64,000 nucleotides of DNA from CAYMGM01 sp964390005 (lineage in GTDB: Bacteria; Pseudomonadota; Alphaproteobacteria; UBA9219): positions 62,001-126,000 of the forward strand of contig CAYMGM010000002.1 in NCBI GenBank assembly GCA_964390005.1, in the 5' to 3' direction. Made by a program: the position numbers and the translations under genes. Positions 1 to 7,559 of the stretch are shown here, piece after piece. The notes under the pieces were generated by a model. That model was not told where the DNA came from. It did no database searches and worked only from the letters and a program-made list of their open reading frames with translations. Each line of letters begins with the position of its first letter. Positions within the stretch are counted from its first letter, which is position 1.

Positions 1-1872
1 ATGACCTCCCGAGCCGCCACCGACGGCAAGAACGCGGACGGTCAGCGGACAGGAAGACGACACACCGCTGGGCGGCGTAAAGGTTCCACTTGATGAATAG
101 ATTTGGGTTCCATGAGAAATCGTTGGACAAGCCGAACCGCCAGAAACAGCAGACCACTCAACATAAACAACCCCCGCAGCCCCAGCGCCACCATTGCCAC
201 TGAGGACACCATTTCCTCCCGAAAGGCCGACGCCATTCACCATCAGCCCACCGCCGCCGCCGCCGCCGCCTTCTTGTGAAAGATAACCGCCAGCCCCGCC
301 AGCACCATAACCCGTTCCGCCTGTGTTCGAGCCGCCAGCGGCCCCCGCAGCAAAGGTCGCCGATTCAAAAAGAACCCCCATAATGTTGCTGGCTGAAGCA
401 ATCGCCGATGAAGAAACAAGTGCGGGACCTCCTCCAGAACCACTGTTAGACCCGCCGCCATTATTGCCTATCGTCCCACCGGCCTGACCATCGACAGCCG
501 AGCAGCAACCGTTGCCGCTTCCGCCACCGCCGCTGCCTGCCCCGCCATTATAATAAAAATAGGCGTGGCCGCCACCTTCACCGCCGCCAATCTCAAGGTT
601 TCCAAACTTAGACGAGCCGCCCGCGCCGCCGGGGTGACCATTGTTTCCGGCAGCACCACCAGCCCCTACCGTTACGGAAACAGCTGAAGCAACCTTGATG
701 GGAACAGCCAGCAAAAGTCCCGAACCGCCCGCGCCGCCGCCATCCGGCCCAATGCTGCTAGCATAAGTCCCGCCTGCAGCGCCCGAACCGCCACCGCCCA
801 TCATTAACAAACGCACGTTAAGTGGGCAATCAGAGGAAACACCGGTGGGCGGCGTAAACATTCCGCTGGCCGTAAAAAGCTGAGACCCAGCCGATATCGA
901 CGGACATGCTGTTGTTTGGCCACACGTCGTATAAGCAGAAGACGGCGGCGTAAAGGAGCTTGTCCAACGCGCGATCCCCTTCGAAATTCGAAGCTCATCA
1001 AGATAGCCTACATAAAAACCGCTTCCTTGATAAAGATCGCCGATATGAAGAGAGGCTCCCGAGGGGTAACTAATTGTAACACTTTTGGTCACAGTGGCCT
1101 GCAAAGCGCCGTCGATGAAAAGATACCAATTATTCCCACTACGGACAGCCGCAACATGATGCCATGCATTATTGTTCACAGCCGATGTCGAATATAAATA
1201 AACATTATTCGAGCTATCGACCCCAGCGTAAAAGAGAAGTAATCCACTCGATTGAAGATTAAAGCCGTAATAATTCCAGCCATTCCCACTACTGTTATAA
1301 GGTCCTTCCAGAATATACCCCGTCGTCGCCGACGTTTTCATCCAGAAATCAATAGTGAAGTCTTTCGCTGCAAAGGCGAAACCATCAAAGTCGGGGATAG
1401 CCAAATAGCTGCTTCCGTTAAAATAACCGCCTGCTGTGCTAAATTTATACGTCGTCGTATCTGTCGTCGTCCCCACGTTGGTGACACTATTGGCAAAGAT
1501 CGAGCTATCTGAAAAAGTTGTCCCGCCACTTGAACCATCCATATGCAAAAGAAGCGACGTCGATGTGTCGCAATTGCCGCCACCACCGCTTCCGATATCG
1601 CTCCAGCTTGTTCCATCACATTTTTGAAAAGCTGTTCCCGTCCATTGAATCTGCCCAGCATGCCCGGGACAAGTATCAGAGGACGCGCCAAGCCAATAAG
1701 CCGCACGTTTCCAGGTCCCTGCAACACACTGAAAAATAGTATCCCAATCGGCACGATGAAGGCCCGTCGTACACGCGTTTCCAACAACGGTCGCTTCGCT
1801 CGCAAAGGTTTGAGGTGCACCCGCCAGAAAAAAGGCGAAAAAGACAACCGCCAGAACGCGATATTGTCGCAT
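1..1872 (-). CDS. Exported LamG / glycine-rich repeat surface protein (3' end outside window)
   Basis: The frame is open from an ATG at 1872 to the window edge (624 codons), so the C-terminus is missing. Residues 1-24 form a signal peptide ending at a TFA/SE cleavage site. Residues 25-90 hold a short Trp/Cys module (DWDTIFQC, GTWKRA, GTAFQKCDGTSW) that recurs in the gene at 40354. Residues about 100-310 read as a concanavalin-like LamG_3 domain, starting LLLHMDGS and ending with the typical YLDELRISKGIARW followed by SSFTPP. The rest is very glycine-rich, with at least two units of the pattern SGxFTPPxGVSSxCPLxVRxL followed by a poly-Gly stretch, as in Gly_rich_2 domains. A cell-surface or fibre-like, possibly carbohydrate-binding role is inferred. 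The Gly-coding repeats give GC-rich DNA. Confidence 0.8.
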   Translation of the reverse strand, partial: MRQYRVLAVVFFAFFLAGAPQTFASEATVVGNACTTGLHRADWDTIFQCVAGTWKRAAYWLGASSDTCPGHAGQIQWTGTAFQKCDGTSWSDIGSGGGGNCDTSTSLLLHMDGSSGGTTFSDSSIFANSVTNVGTTTDTTTYKFSTAGGYFNGSSYLAIPDFDGFAFAAKDFTIDFWMKTSATTGYILEGPYNSSGNGWNYYGFNLQSSGLLLFYAGVDSSNNVYLYSTSAVNNNAWHHVAAVRSGNNWYLFIDGALQATVTKSVTISYPSGASLHIGDLYQGSGFYVGYLDELRISKGIARWTSSFTPPSSAYTTCGQTTACPSISAGSQLFTASGMFTPPTGVSSDCPLNVRLLMMGGGGSGAAGGTYASSIGPDGGGAGGSGLLLAVPIKVASAVSVTVGAGGAAGNNGHPGGAGGSSKFGNLEIGGGEGGGHAYFYYNGGAGSGGGGSGNGCCSAVDGQAGGTIGNNGGGSNSGSGGGPALVSSSAIASASNIMGVLFESATFAAGAAGGSNTGGTGYGAGGAGGYLSQEGGGGGGGGLMVNGVGLSGGNGVLSGNGGAGAAGVVYVEWSAVSGGSACPTISHGTQIYSSSGTFTPPSGVSSSCPLTVRVLAVGGGSGGH

Positions 1873-1966
1873 GAGAAACCTCAAGGCCAAGATTTTAAAA
1901 GATCAAACGTGTATTATTTTTTGAATTATTCCTATAAATTTTCAAGAGAAAATAAAGAAAATCAGA

Positions 1967-2329
1967 TTAATCAGCCTTCTCCAAAGCGTCTTCAAGGTCG
2001 TTTTCTTCTTCCTGTTGCATGAATGCGCGTGTCTGCGCCAACAAAATGGCATAGCGCCGTTCGACCTGCCGGTGATCAAGCGCAATGCCAGCCATTGCAA
2101 AATCACTGGCGATCGCATCAAACAGCTTGGCATGATGGGCCACGTCTATATCATCGCGCACCAAACGCGCGGCATAGGCGGCGGCTTCGTCCCCCGCCTT
2201 GCCAAGCTTGTCTGCCGCCCATAAAGCCAATGCCTTCGCGGCCCGCGCATCTGTCGTAAAGGCGCGCTCGGCGTCATGACTGAACTTATGGGTAAACGCT
2301 TTTTGTCGCTCTTCCATCGGCTCAGCCAT
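1967..2329 (-). CDS. F1F0-ATPase inhibitor subunit zeta-like protein (DUF1476)
   Basis: This 120-residue, charged, helical protein matches the alphaproteobacterial DUF1476 family, whose Paracoccus member (zeta) inhibits ATP hydrolysis by F1. Recognisable features are the N-terminal pattern RQKAFTHKFSHDAE, the central LWAADKLG, then DEAAAYAARLVRDD, and a three- to four-helix C-terminal half. Its length is about 10 residues above the usual, owing to an acidic tail (EEENDLEDALEK). It lies directly upstream of the LamG gene on the same strand and downstream of the ferredoxin. No ATP synthase genes lie in this window, so the assignment rests only on the sequence pattern. Confidence 0.8.
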   Translation of the reverse strand: MAEPMEERQKAFTHKFSHDAERAFTTDARAAKALALWAADKLGKAGDEAAAYAARLVRDDIDVAHHAKLFDAIASDFAMAGIALDHRQVERRYAILLAQTRAFMQQEEENDLEDALEKAD

Positions 2330-2358
2330 GGCAACCTTCCTTTCAAAAACGTCCGCTG

Positions 2359-2676
2359 TTAGCCAACCGTTGAATCGGCGGCCAAGGTTACGGGAAGGCC
2401 ATCAAGCGCTTCCGTAAAATAAATCTGACAAGCCAAGCGCGAGTTCTCTTTCACATCGAACGCGCCGTCGAGCATCGCAACCTCTTCTTCCGAAGGCTCG
2501 GGCAAGCGCGCGGCCCAAGCCGGGTCCACGTAAACATGGCAAGTCGAACAAGCGCACGAGCCGCCGCACTGCGCCGAAATAGGCAGCCCCGCTTCACGGA
2601 TGATTTCCATGAGGCTCCAATCTTTCGTGGCTTCAATGTCGTGCGTCGTTCCATTAACGGTGCAAAGAATATGCAT
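2359..2676 (-). CDS. [2Fe-2S] ferredoxin, adrenodoxin type
   Basis: This 105-residue cytosolic electron carrier has the plant/adrenodoxin fold. Cys37, Cys43 and Cys46 (CGGSCACSTC) and Cys83 (LACQIYF) give the C-x5-C-x2-C-x36-C spacing expected for cluster ligation. A clear Shine-Dalgarno sequence (AGAGGAAAG) precedes the ATG. It sits 26 bp after the gene for a ferredoxin-NAD(P) reductase, and the two probably form a reductase/ferredoxin pair. Such ferredoxins serve Fe-S assembly, P450s or ring-hydroxylating enzymes. The context does not say which. Confidence 0.9.
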   Translation of the reverse strand: MHILCTVNGTTHDIEATKDWSLMEIIREAGLPISAQCGGSCACSTCHVYVDPAWAARLPEPSEEEVAMLDGAFDVKENSRLACQIYFTEALDGLPVTLAADSTVG

Positions 2677-2702
2677 AGGTCTTTCCTCTTTATAAGGGGT
2701 CG

Positions 2703-3737
2703 TTAGTCGTGCTTCACTAAGCGGGATTTCAATTCAGATGACGACGTCGTGTACTGAAAGCGGTAACGACGGTCGGGATAAACGTAAGTAAACGCCTTTT
2801 TTGCCATGGTAGCGGCTTCGGCAAAACCGGCTAAAATCAGCTTCATCTTGCTTGGATACGTACAAATGTCGCCAATCGCAAATAAAGAAGGCACGCTGGT
2901 TTCAAAAGTCGTCGTATCGACGGGGATCAAATCGCCTTCGAACGATGTGCCAAACGATGCCACAGGCCCTAATTTCATCGTCAACCCGTAAAAGGCCAAC
3001 AACCGATCGCAAGGGATAACGGCAGAGTCTTTGCCCGCTTCGGCGGCAATAACGCCTGTCAACTGCCCATCGGCGCCTTCAAGACCTGTGATATTCGCAA
3101 TCTTGAGCGTCATCGTGCCGTCGGCGACAGCCGCGCGCATTTTGGCGACGGAATCAGGCGCGGCCCTAAACTCATCCCGGCGGTGGACCAGCGTCACATG
3201 CGCGGCAATGGGCAACAGATGAAGCGCCCAATCCAAAGCCGAGTCACCCCCGCCCGCCACGATCAAGTTTTTGCCGCGAAAGCTTTCGCGCGAACGCACG
3301 GAATAGAAAACGGATTTGTTCTCATAAGCGTCGATGCCCTGGATCGGCGGTTTTTTCGGCACAAAGCTACCGCCGCCCGCCGCCAAAACAACGACCGGCG
3401 CTTCGATAACCGTTCCAGCATCCGTTGTCAGGCGCCAAAGACCTTCCGGCGTTTTTTCCAATTTCTCGGCCATTTGCCCCAAGTGAAAAACCGGCGAGAA
3501 TGGTTTGATCTGCTCTAACAAACGCGCGGTCAATTCGGCCCCGGTGCACATAGGAACGGCTGGAATATCGTAAATCGGCTTTTCGGGATATAATTCGGCG
3601 CACTGCCCGCCGGGCTTGTCCAGAATATCGACGATATGGGCCTTCATATCGTTGACGCCCAATTCAAAAGCGGCGAACAGCCCCGCGGGGCCAGCGCCGA
3701 CAATGGCAACATCCGTTTTCTGGATTGTATCAGTCAT
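2703..3737 (-). CDS. Ferredoxin--NAD(P)+ reductase, thioredoxin-reductase-like
   Basis: This 344-residue flavoprotein has an N-terminal FAD-binding GAGPAG motif (residues 14-19) and a second nucleotide-binding motif AGGGDSALDW (161-170) for NADPH. It also carries the YumC-family signature KPGGQCAELYPEKPIYDIP (residues 41-59). The CxxC redox pair of true thioredoxin reductases is absent, which separates it from TrxB and fits ferredoxin reductases of the Bacillus YumC type. The ferredoxin gene follows 26 bp downstream, supporting electron transfer from NADPH to that ferredoxin. Confidence 0.88.
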   Translation of the reverse strand: MTDTIQKTDVAIVGAGPAGLFAAFELGVNDMKAHIVDILDKPGGQCAELYPEKPIYDIPAVPMCTGAELTARLLEQIKPFSPVFHLGQMAEKLEKTPEGLWRLTTDAGTVIEAPVVVLAAGGGSFVPKKPPIQGIDAYENKSVFYSVRSRESFRGKNLIVAGGGDSALDWALHLLPIAAHVTLVHRRDEFRAAPDSVAKMRAAVADGTMTLKIANITGLEGADGQLTGVIAAEAGKDSAVIPCDRLLAFYGLTMKLGPVASFGTSFEGDLIPVDTTTFETSVPSLFAIGDICTYPSKMKLILAGFAEAATMAKKAFTYVYPDRRYRFQYTTSSSELKSRLVKHD

Positions 3738-3871
3738 GTATCAGGCTCTTTCTTGGCTAGGGGCGCTTGCCGAAAGACACGCGCCGATAGAAATAGAATC
3801 ACTCTACGATCAACCTAGCCGTGTCCATGCGCAAGCGCAAGCGGACCTATTGGCCCCCTTCTCTGTACGCT

Positions 3872-4660
3872 TTACGCGCCGGTATAATGCGGCGGGCGCT
3901 TGGCGAAAAAGGCTTTCACGGCTTCGCGGAAATCGAAACTGCGCGAGGTATGTCCATAATAAGTATGTTCAAGCCCCAGATGCGCGTTCAGATCTTGCTC
4001 GAACGAACGCATAACCAGTTTCTTTGCTGCGCCATAGGCACGTGTCGGCCCGGCGGCCAAAGCGTCGATCCATGCCAGAGACTCTTCCTGCAACTTATCG
4101 TCATCGGCCACGCGATTGACCAAATGGACCTTGTCGGCATAATGCGCGTCAATGGGCTCGTTCATCATGAACATTTCCATGGCATGGCTGGCCCCGATAC
4201 GGCGCGGCAAGAAATAAGAAGCGCCGCCATTCGGCGACAACGCATTTTCTGTAAAGCCGCAAACAAAAGTCGCGCTGCGCGCCGCGATAACAAGATCCGA
4301 CGCCAACATGAAACTCATCCCCGGCCCCGTTATGCGCCCTTCGACCGCAGAGAGAACGGGTTTGTCCATCGACTGCAGCTCACGGATGGCGGAATGGTAC
4401 GGCTGGACCAACTGATTAGCATGCTCAAGCGCGGCGCCGAAATCGCCCGCATAGAATTGCATGTCGAGCCCATCCATAAAGCAATTGCCGGCGCCGCACA
4501 GCATCACGGCGCGAACCCCCGGATCTGTTGTCGCATTCTTCAAAATGGTGAAAAGCTGATTTGCCATATCAAGCGTCAGCGCATTGTGCTGCTCGGGACG
4601 ATTGAATGTCAGGATCAAAGCCTGGCCGCGGCGTTGAGAAAGGACTTGCTGAATAGGCAT
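3872..4660 (-). CDS. Enoyl-CoA hydratase/isomerase family protein
   Basis: This 262-residue crotonase-fold protein acts on CoA thioesters. The first oxyanion-hole region is GNCFMDGLDMQFYAGD (residues 58-73) and the second is VEGRITGPGMSFMLASD (106-122). The segment FTENALSPNGGASYFLPRR (136-154) follows the PaaG/isomerase pattern, where Asp is usual in the SPDGG motif. Here it is Asn144, so the activity may differ or be reduced. An AGGAG ribosome site precedes the ATG. No other beta-oxidation genes are adjacent, so the substrate is unknown. Other possible roles are enoyl-CoA isomerase or a promiscuous hydratase. Confidence 0.85.
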   Translation of the reverse strand: MPIQQVLSQRRGQALILTFNRPEQHNALTLDMANQLFTILKNATTDPGVRAVMLCGAGNCFMDGLDMQFYAGDFGAALEHANQLVQPYHSAIRELQSMDKPVLSAVEGRITGPGMSFMLASDLVIAARSATFVCGFTENALSPNGGASYFLPRRIGASHAMEMFMMNEPIDAHYADKVHLVNRVADDDKLQEESLAWIDALAAGPTRAYGAAKKLVMRSFEQDLNAHLGLEHTYYGHTSRSFDFREAVKAFFAKRPPHYTGA

Positions 4661-4687
4661 GCGAATCTCCTAAGACCGGAAAGATCC

Positions 4688-5185
4688 TTACTCTTTACCC
4701 GGTTTTGGCACCCGTTTCCAGATCTGGCTTTCGCCGAGCACGGGCAAAAACATATAGCCGTGCAGCTCCAAAGCGTCCGGCCCCGCAAGCTTGAGATTCG
4801 CGCTAAACCGGCTGCCGTGGCGCGGGCTGTAAATCCAGCCGTCTTCATAGGTTTCAGGCGCAGCCCCCGGCTTGAAACCGCCCATAAAAGTCAGCCCCAT
4901 CAGCCGCCGCCGCCGCAAAGCAGGATCGGGGTTTTTGTTATCCAGCGAAGGCGCGGCTTCGCTATCCTCCTTAAGCCAGGCAAAGCGGCCACAGGCCTGC
5001 CCCTGATCGCACGGATAGATTTCGACGATGCCGTCGCCGCCTGCCGTTTGCCAAAAGCCAAAAAGGCTGTTTTCTGCCTTAGCCCGGGCCAAGCCACTTA
5101 AAAGAAACAAAAAAGAGCAAAGGCTTAAGACAAAAAGACTTTTCAAGGACAAGCGGCGTTTATGTCCTTGTTGGTTCATTGGCAT
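4688..5185 (-). CDS. Exported DUF2147 family protein
   Basis: This 165-residue protein has a long signal peptide: a basic N-terminus, then the hydrophobic SLFVLSLCSFLFLLSGLARA, with cleavage near residue 36-38. The mature part has the DUF2147 pattern: GFWQTAGGDGIVEIYPC, then RRLMGLTFMGGFK, DGWIYSPRHGSRFSA, and a C-terminal GYMFLPVLGESQIWKR. This domain is a small periplasmic beta-rich fold of uncertain function found in proteobacteria and Bacteroidetes. Two Cys in the first strand region (YPCDQGQACG) could form a disulfide. It stands between the crotonase gene and tRNA-Gly on the same strand. Confidence 0.82.
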   Translation of the reverse strand: MPMNQQGHKRRLSLKSLFVLSLCSFLFLLSGLARAKAENSLFGFWQTAGGDGIVEIYPCDQGQACGRFAWLKEDSEAAPSLDNKNPDPALRRRRLMGLTFMGGFKPGAAPETYEDGWIYSPRHGSRFSANLKLAGPDALELHGYMFLPVLGESQIWKRVPKPGKE

Positions 5186-5223
5186 AACGGTCGGAGAATC
5201 TGAGAAGGAGAAAAGAGAGAAAC

Positions 5224-5298
5224 TGGAGCGGGCGACGAGGATCGAACTCGCGACCCCAACCTTGGCAAGGTTGTGCTCTACCGCTGAGCTACGCCCGC
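5224..5298 (-). tRNA. tRNA-Gly (anticodon GCC)
   Basis: This is a complete cloverleaf on the minus strand. The acceptor GCGGGCG pairs with CGCCCGC, the D-arm is GCTCAGCGGTAGAGC, and the anticodon loop CTTGCCAAG carries GCC. The T-loop is GAGTTCGATCCTC and the CCA end is encoded (75 nt). Confidence 0.96.
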
Positions 5299-5487
5299 AT
5301 CCGTTTCAAACGCCGCACCCGAAGGCAGGGCGGAAAGTGGGGGGATCATACAAAGCTTCACGCGCTTTGCAAGCCCTCTTTTGCGCCTGACCCAACTTTT
5401 TTTCGCTGCCGTTTGCCAAATGACCCTAAACAAGGCATGATAGACAGGAAACGAACGTTCTTAACCTTTTACTTTAAAAGAAATCGC

Positions 5488-6429
5488 ATGTTTGCCTCCT
5501 CTTCGACCGCTTCTGCTCCTCAAGCGACGCCCAGCACTTTTGTCAAAGACGTTGGAATCGAAACCTTTATGGCCGACGTTGTGGACGCTTCGCGTCAACG
5601 GCCCGTGCTGGTCGATTTTTGGGCCCCATGGTGCGGGCCTTGCAAACAATTGGGGCCTGCGCTTGAAAAACTGGTCAATGCCCTGGGTGGCACCGTTCTT
5701 TTGGCCAAGGTCAATATCGACGAAAATCCTGAAATAGCCCAGCAACTGCGCGTTCAATCCATTCCGGCGGTGTTTGTCTTTTATCAAGGCCAGCCCGTTG
5801 ACGGCTTTATGGGCGCCATCCCGGAATCGCAGCTCAAGACCTGGCTCGACAAGCTGCTGAAGACCTTGCGTATTGCGCCTGCCCCGCAAGACGATAAAGC
5901 GCAAATCGACGAAGCCTTGACCGAGGCCGATACGGCGCTTGCCAACGGCGATTTGGATCTGGCCGCCCGCGCCTATGACCTTGTTCTGACGCACGAGCCC
6001 GAAAACGCGCGCGCCTATGCAGGGGCGGTGAATGTTTTGACGCGCCGCGCTTCTTACGACGATGCGCAGGCTATGATCGACGGCGCGCCCGAAGCCATAA
6101 CGAAAGCGCCCGAATTGGCGGCGGCCCAGACAGCTCTGGCGCTGGCGCAAGAAAGCCAAAAGGCCTTGGAAGGTCGCGCGGCGGCTGAACAAAAACTGGC
6201 TGAAAATCCCGATGATCACGCGGCCCGGTTTGATCTGGCGCTGGCCCTTTACGGCAACGGCGAACACGAAGCCGCCATTGACGCGCTGATTGAGATTTGC
6301 CGACGCCAGCGTTCATGGAACGACGAAGCCGCGCGCAAGCAGCTTTTAAAGTTCTTTGAAGCCTTGGGCCCCACCAATCCGCTAACCATTGGAGGCAGAC
6401 GGCGTTTGTCATCTGTACTTTTTTCATGA
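5488..6429 (+). CDS. Thioredoxin-domain TPR protein (YbbN/CnoX-like)
   Basis: This 313-residue protein has an N-terminal thioredoxin domain (residues about 12-125) with the active site WCGPCK (Cys49, Cys52). A C-terminal helical-repeat domain of TPR type follows (about 140-310; for example LANGDLDLAARAYDLVLTHE). The architecture matches YbbN/CnoX, which acts as a holdase chaperone linked to GroEL; alphaproteobacterial members keep the CGPC motif. The ATG at 5488 was chosen over an upstream ATG at 5413 because family homology begins here and an AAAAGAAA ribosome site precedes it. It overlaps the LON-domain gene by 4 nt (ATGA). Confidence 0.85.
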   Translation: MFASSSTASAPQATPSTFVKDVGIETFMADVVDASRQRPVLVDFWAPWCGPCKQLGPALEKLVNALGGTVLLAKVNIDENPEIAQQLRVQSIPAVFVFYQGQPVDGFMGAIPESQLKTWLDKLLKTLRIAPAPQDDKAQIDEALTEADTALANGDLDLAARAYDLVLTHEPENARAYAGAVNVLTRRASYDDAQAMIDGAPEAITKAPELAAAQTALALAQESQKALEGRAAAEQKLAENPDDHAARFDLALALYGNGEHEAAIDALIEICRRQRSWNDEAARKQLLKFFEALGPTNPLTIGGRRRLSSVLFS

Positions 6430-7127
6430 CCGCATCGCCCGCGCCGTCTCAGCTTCCGCCTATGCTCTCTTCTGCCGTTTTACCGGCGCAGCTTCCTATT
6501 TTGGCCGTCCCCGGCCTTCTTTTGCTGCCGGGCACGCGCTTGCCGCTGAATATTTTCGATCCTGCCGACATCGCGATGGTTGATTATGCTTTGGGAAAAG
6601 GCCGCTTGATCGGCTTGATCCAGCCGCGCCAAGAAAACGCGGCCACGCACGACGCGCCGCTTTATGACGTTGGGTGCGCGGGGCGCGTGACGTCGTTCAC
6701 CGAAACGGGCGACGGGCGTTTTTTAATTGGCCTTTCGGGCGTGATCCGTTTCCGCGTTGAAAAAACGCTTTCGCACGACGCGCCGCAAGCGCCGTCTTTT
6801 CGGCTGGTCGAGCCGAATTGGACGCCGTTTCTCGACGATCTTCAGACCAGCGATGAGGATGAAGACATCCCCTTCAATCAAACGCGCCTGATGGAAGCTT
6901 TACGAGGCTATTTCAAAATTCACGGCGTCGCGGCTGACTGGAACGCTTTACAAGAAGCCAGCAGCGAAGAATTAATCGCCATGCTAGCGATGACGTGCCC
7001 CTTCAGCGGCTGCGAAAAGCAAGCCCTTCTTGAAGCGCCGACGGTACAGGCACGGGCCGAAATGCTGACCTCGCTCCTTGAAATGGGCAGCCTTCAAAAC
7101 CAAGATTTCGACGAAGCCAAACACTAG
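6426..7127 (+). CDS. LON substrate-binding-domain protein
   Basis: This 233-residue protein consists essentially of the N-terminal (LAN/PUA-like) domain of Lon protease. Diagnostic stretches are LPILAVPGLLLLPGTRLPLN near the start, then PLYDVGCAGRVTSFTETGDG and FLIGLSGVIRFRV. No ATPase or protease domain follows, so it cannot be Lon itself. Stand-alone members of this family are commonly next to the thioredoxin-TPR gene in alphaproteobacteria. Here the pair is translationally coupled by an ATGA overlap. A role in substrate recognition or protein quality control is an inference. Confidence 0.88.
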   Translation: MTASPAPSQLPPMLSSAVLPAQLPILAVPGLLLLPGTRLPLNIFDPADIAMVDYALGKGRLIGLIQPRQENAATHDAPLYDVGCAGRVTSFTETGDGRFLIGLSGVIRFRVEKTLSHDAPQAPSFRLVEPNWTPFLDDLQTSDEDEDIPFNQTRLMEALRGYFKIHGVAADWNALQEASSEELIAMLAMTCPFSGCEKQALLEAPTVQARAEMLTSLLEMGSLQNQDFDEAKH

Positions 7128-7160
7128 TGACGGCGGCGGCGTGACGCCGCCGTCAATTTT
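7128..7160 (+). terminator. Rho-independent terminator after the LON-domain gene
   Basis: An 11-bp perfect stem (TGACGGCGGCG at 7128-7138 against 7145-7155) with a 6-nt loop is followed by ATTTT. It begins immediately after the stop codon of the LON-domain gene, so it ends the thioredoxin-TPR/LON transcript. Confidence 0.85.
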
Positions 7161-7187
7161 GGGGGAGAACACGTCTGCATCGGGGGT

Positions 7188-7343
7188 ATGCCACCTAGAA
7201 TAGCCCCGATCTGTGACAACGTTGCCCCCTTCGCGTCATTCCCGCGATCTGTCGCGCTAAAGCGCTTCGCGCGTAGGCGAATGCCATCTGGAAGAGCCCT
7301 CGCTCGTGATAACGCTTTTTTCTTCTCGTCATCCCCGCGGAGG
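7188..7343 (+). repeat. Two diverged direct copies of a ~63-bp sequence
   Basis: Copy 1 (7188-7250) and copy 2 (7281-7343) align without large gaps. Both begin ATGCCaycTrGAAkAGCCC and both end with a cGTCATycCCCGCG-like motif, at a period of 93 bp. Several positions have diverged, so this is an old duplication. The shared end is also the arm of the neighbouring inverted repeat. No gene is supported in 7161-7559. Confidence 0.6.
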
Positions 7344-7445
7344 CGGGGATCCAGGGGACTTAGCCGCTAGAGAAAACGCTTCCTCTTTCGTCCGCCTGCG
7401 CAAGCCGAAAGGGCCTCTGGATCCCCGCCTTCGCGGGGATGACGA
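7326..7445. repeat. Inverted REP-like repeat (32-nt arms)
   Basis: Arm 7326-7357 (TCGTCATCCCCGCG core) is the reverse complement of arm 7414-7445 with two mismatches, separated by 56 bp. Each arm is itself a small palindrome (CCCCGCsdwGGCGGGG). The arm core GTCATCCCCGCGnAGGCGGG is the kind of extragenic palindrome often scattered through bacterial genomes (REP/BIME or a small MITE). It lies between two convergent genes. Confidence 0.75.
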
Positions 7446-7559
7446 ATGAAGAGTGGACGGGACTGTTTATCCAAGTGGTGCAGAACTCATCCGCATACCT
7501 TAATGAAGCCGAAGAGCGCAAACAGAAGGCCCCGGGCCCACCCCGGAAGCCGATGAGCC

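Noticed and set aside
1338..1847. A 169-codon minus-strand frame
   Set aside because: It is an out-of-frame shadow of the LamG gene, whose own frame gives clear domain motifs and stays open across the whole interval.
3821..5101. A 426-codon plus-strand reading frame
   Set aside because: It is antisense to the crotonase and DUF2147 genes, which have clear family motifs and ribosome sites.
7188..7445. Possible CRISPR array from repeated CATCCCCGCG motifs
   Set aside because: Only two direct copies with many differences and one inverted pair exist; there are no regular spacers and no cas genes.
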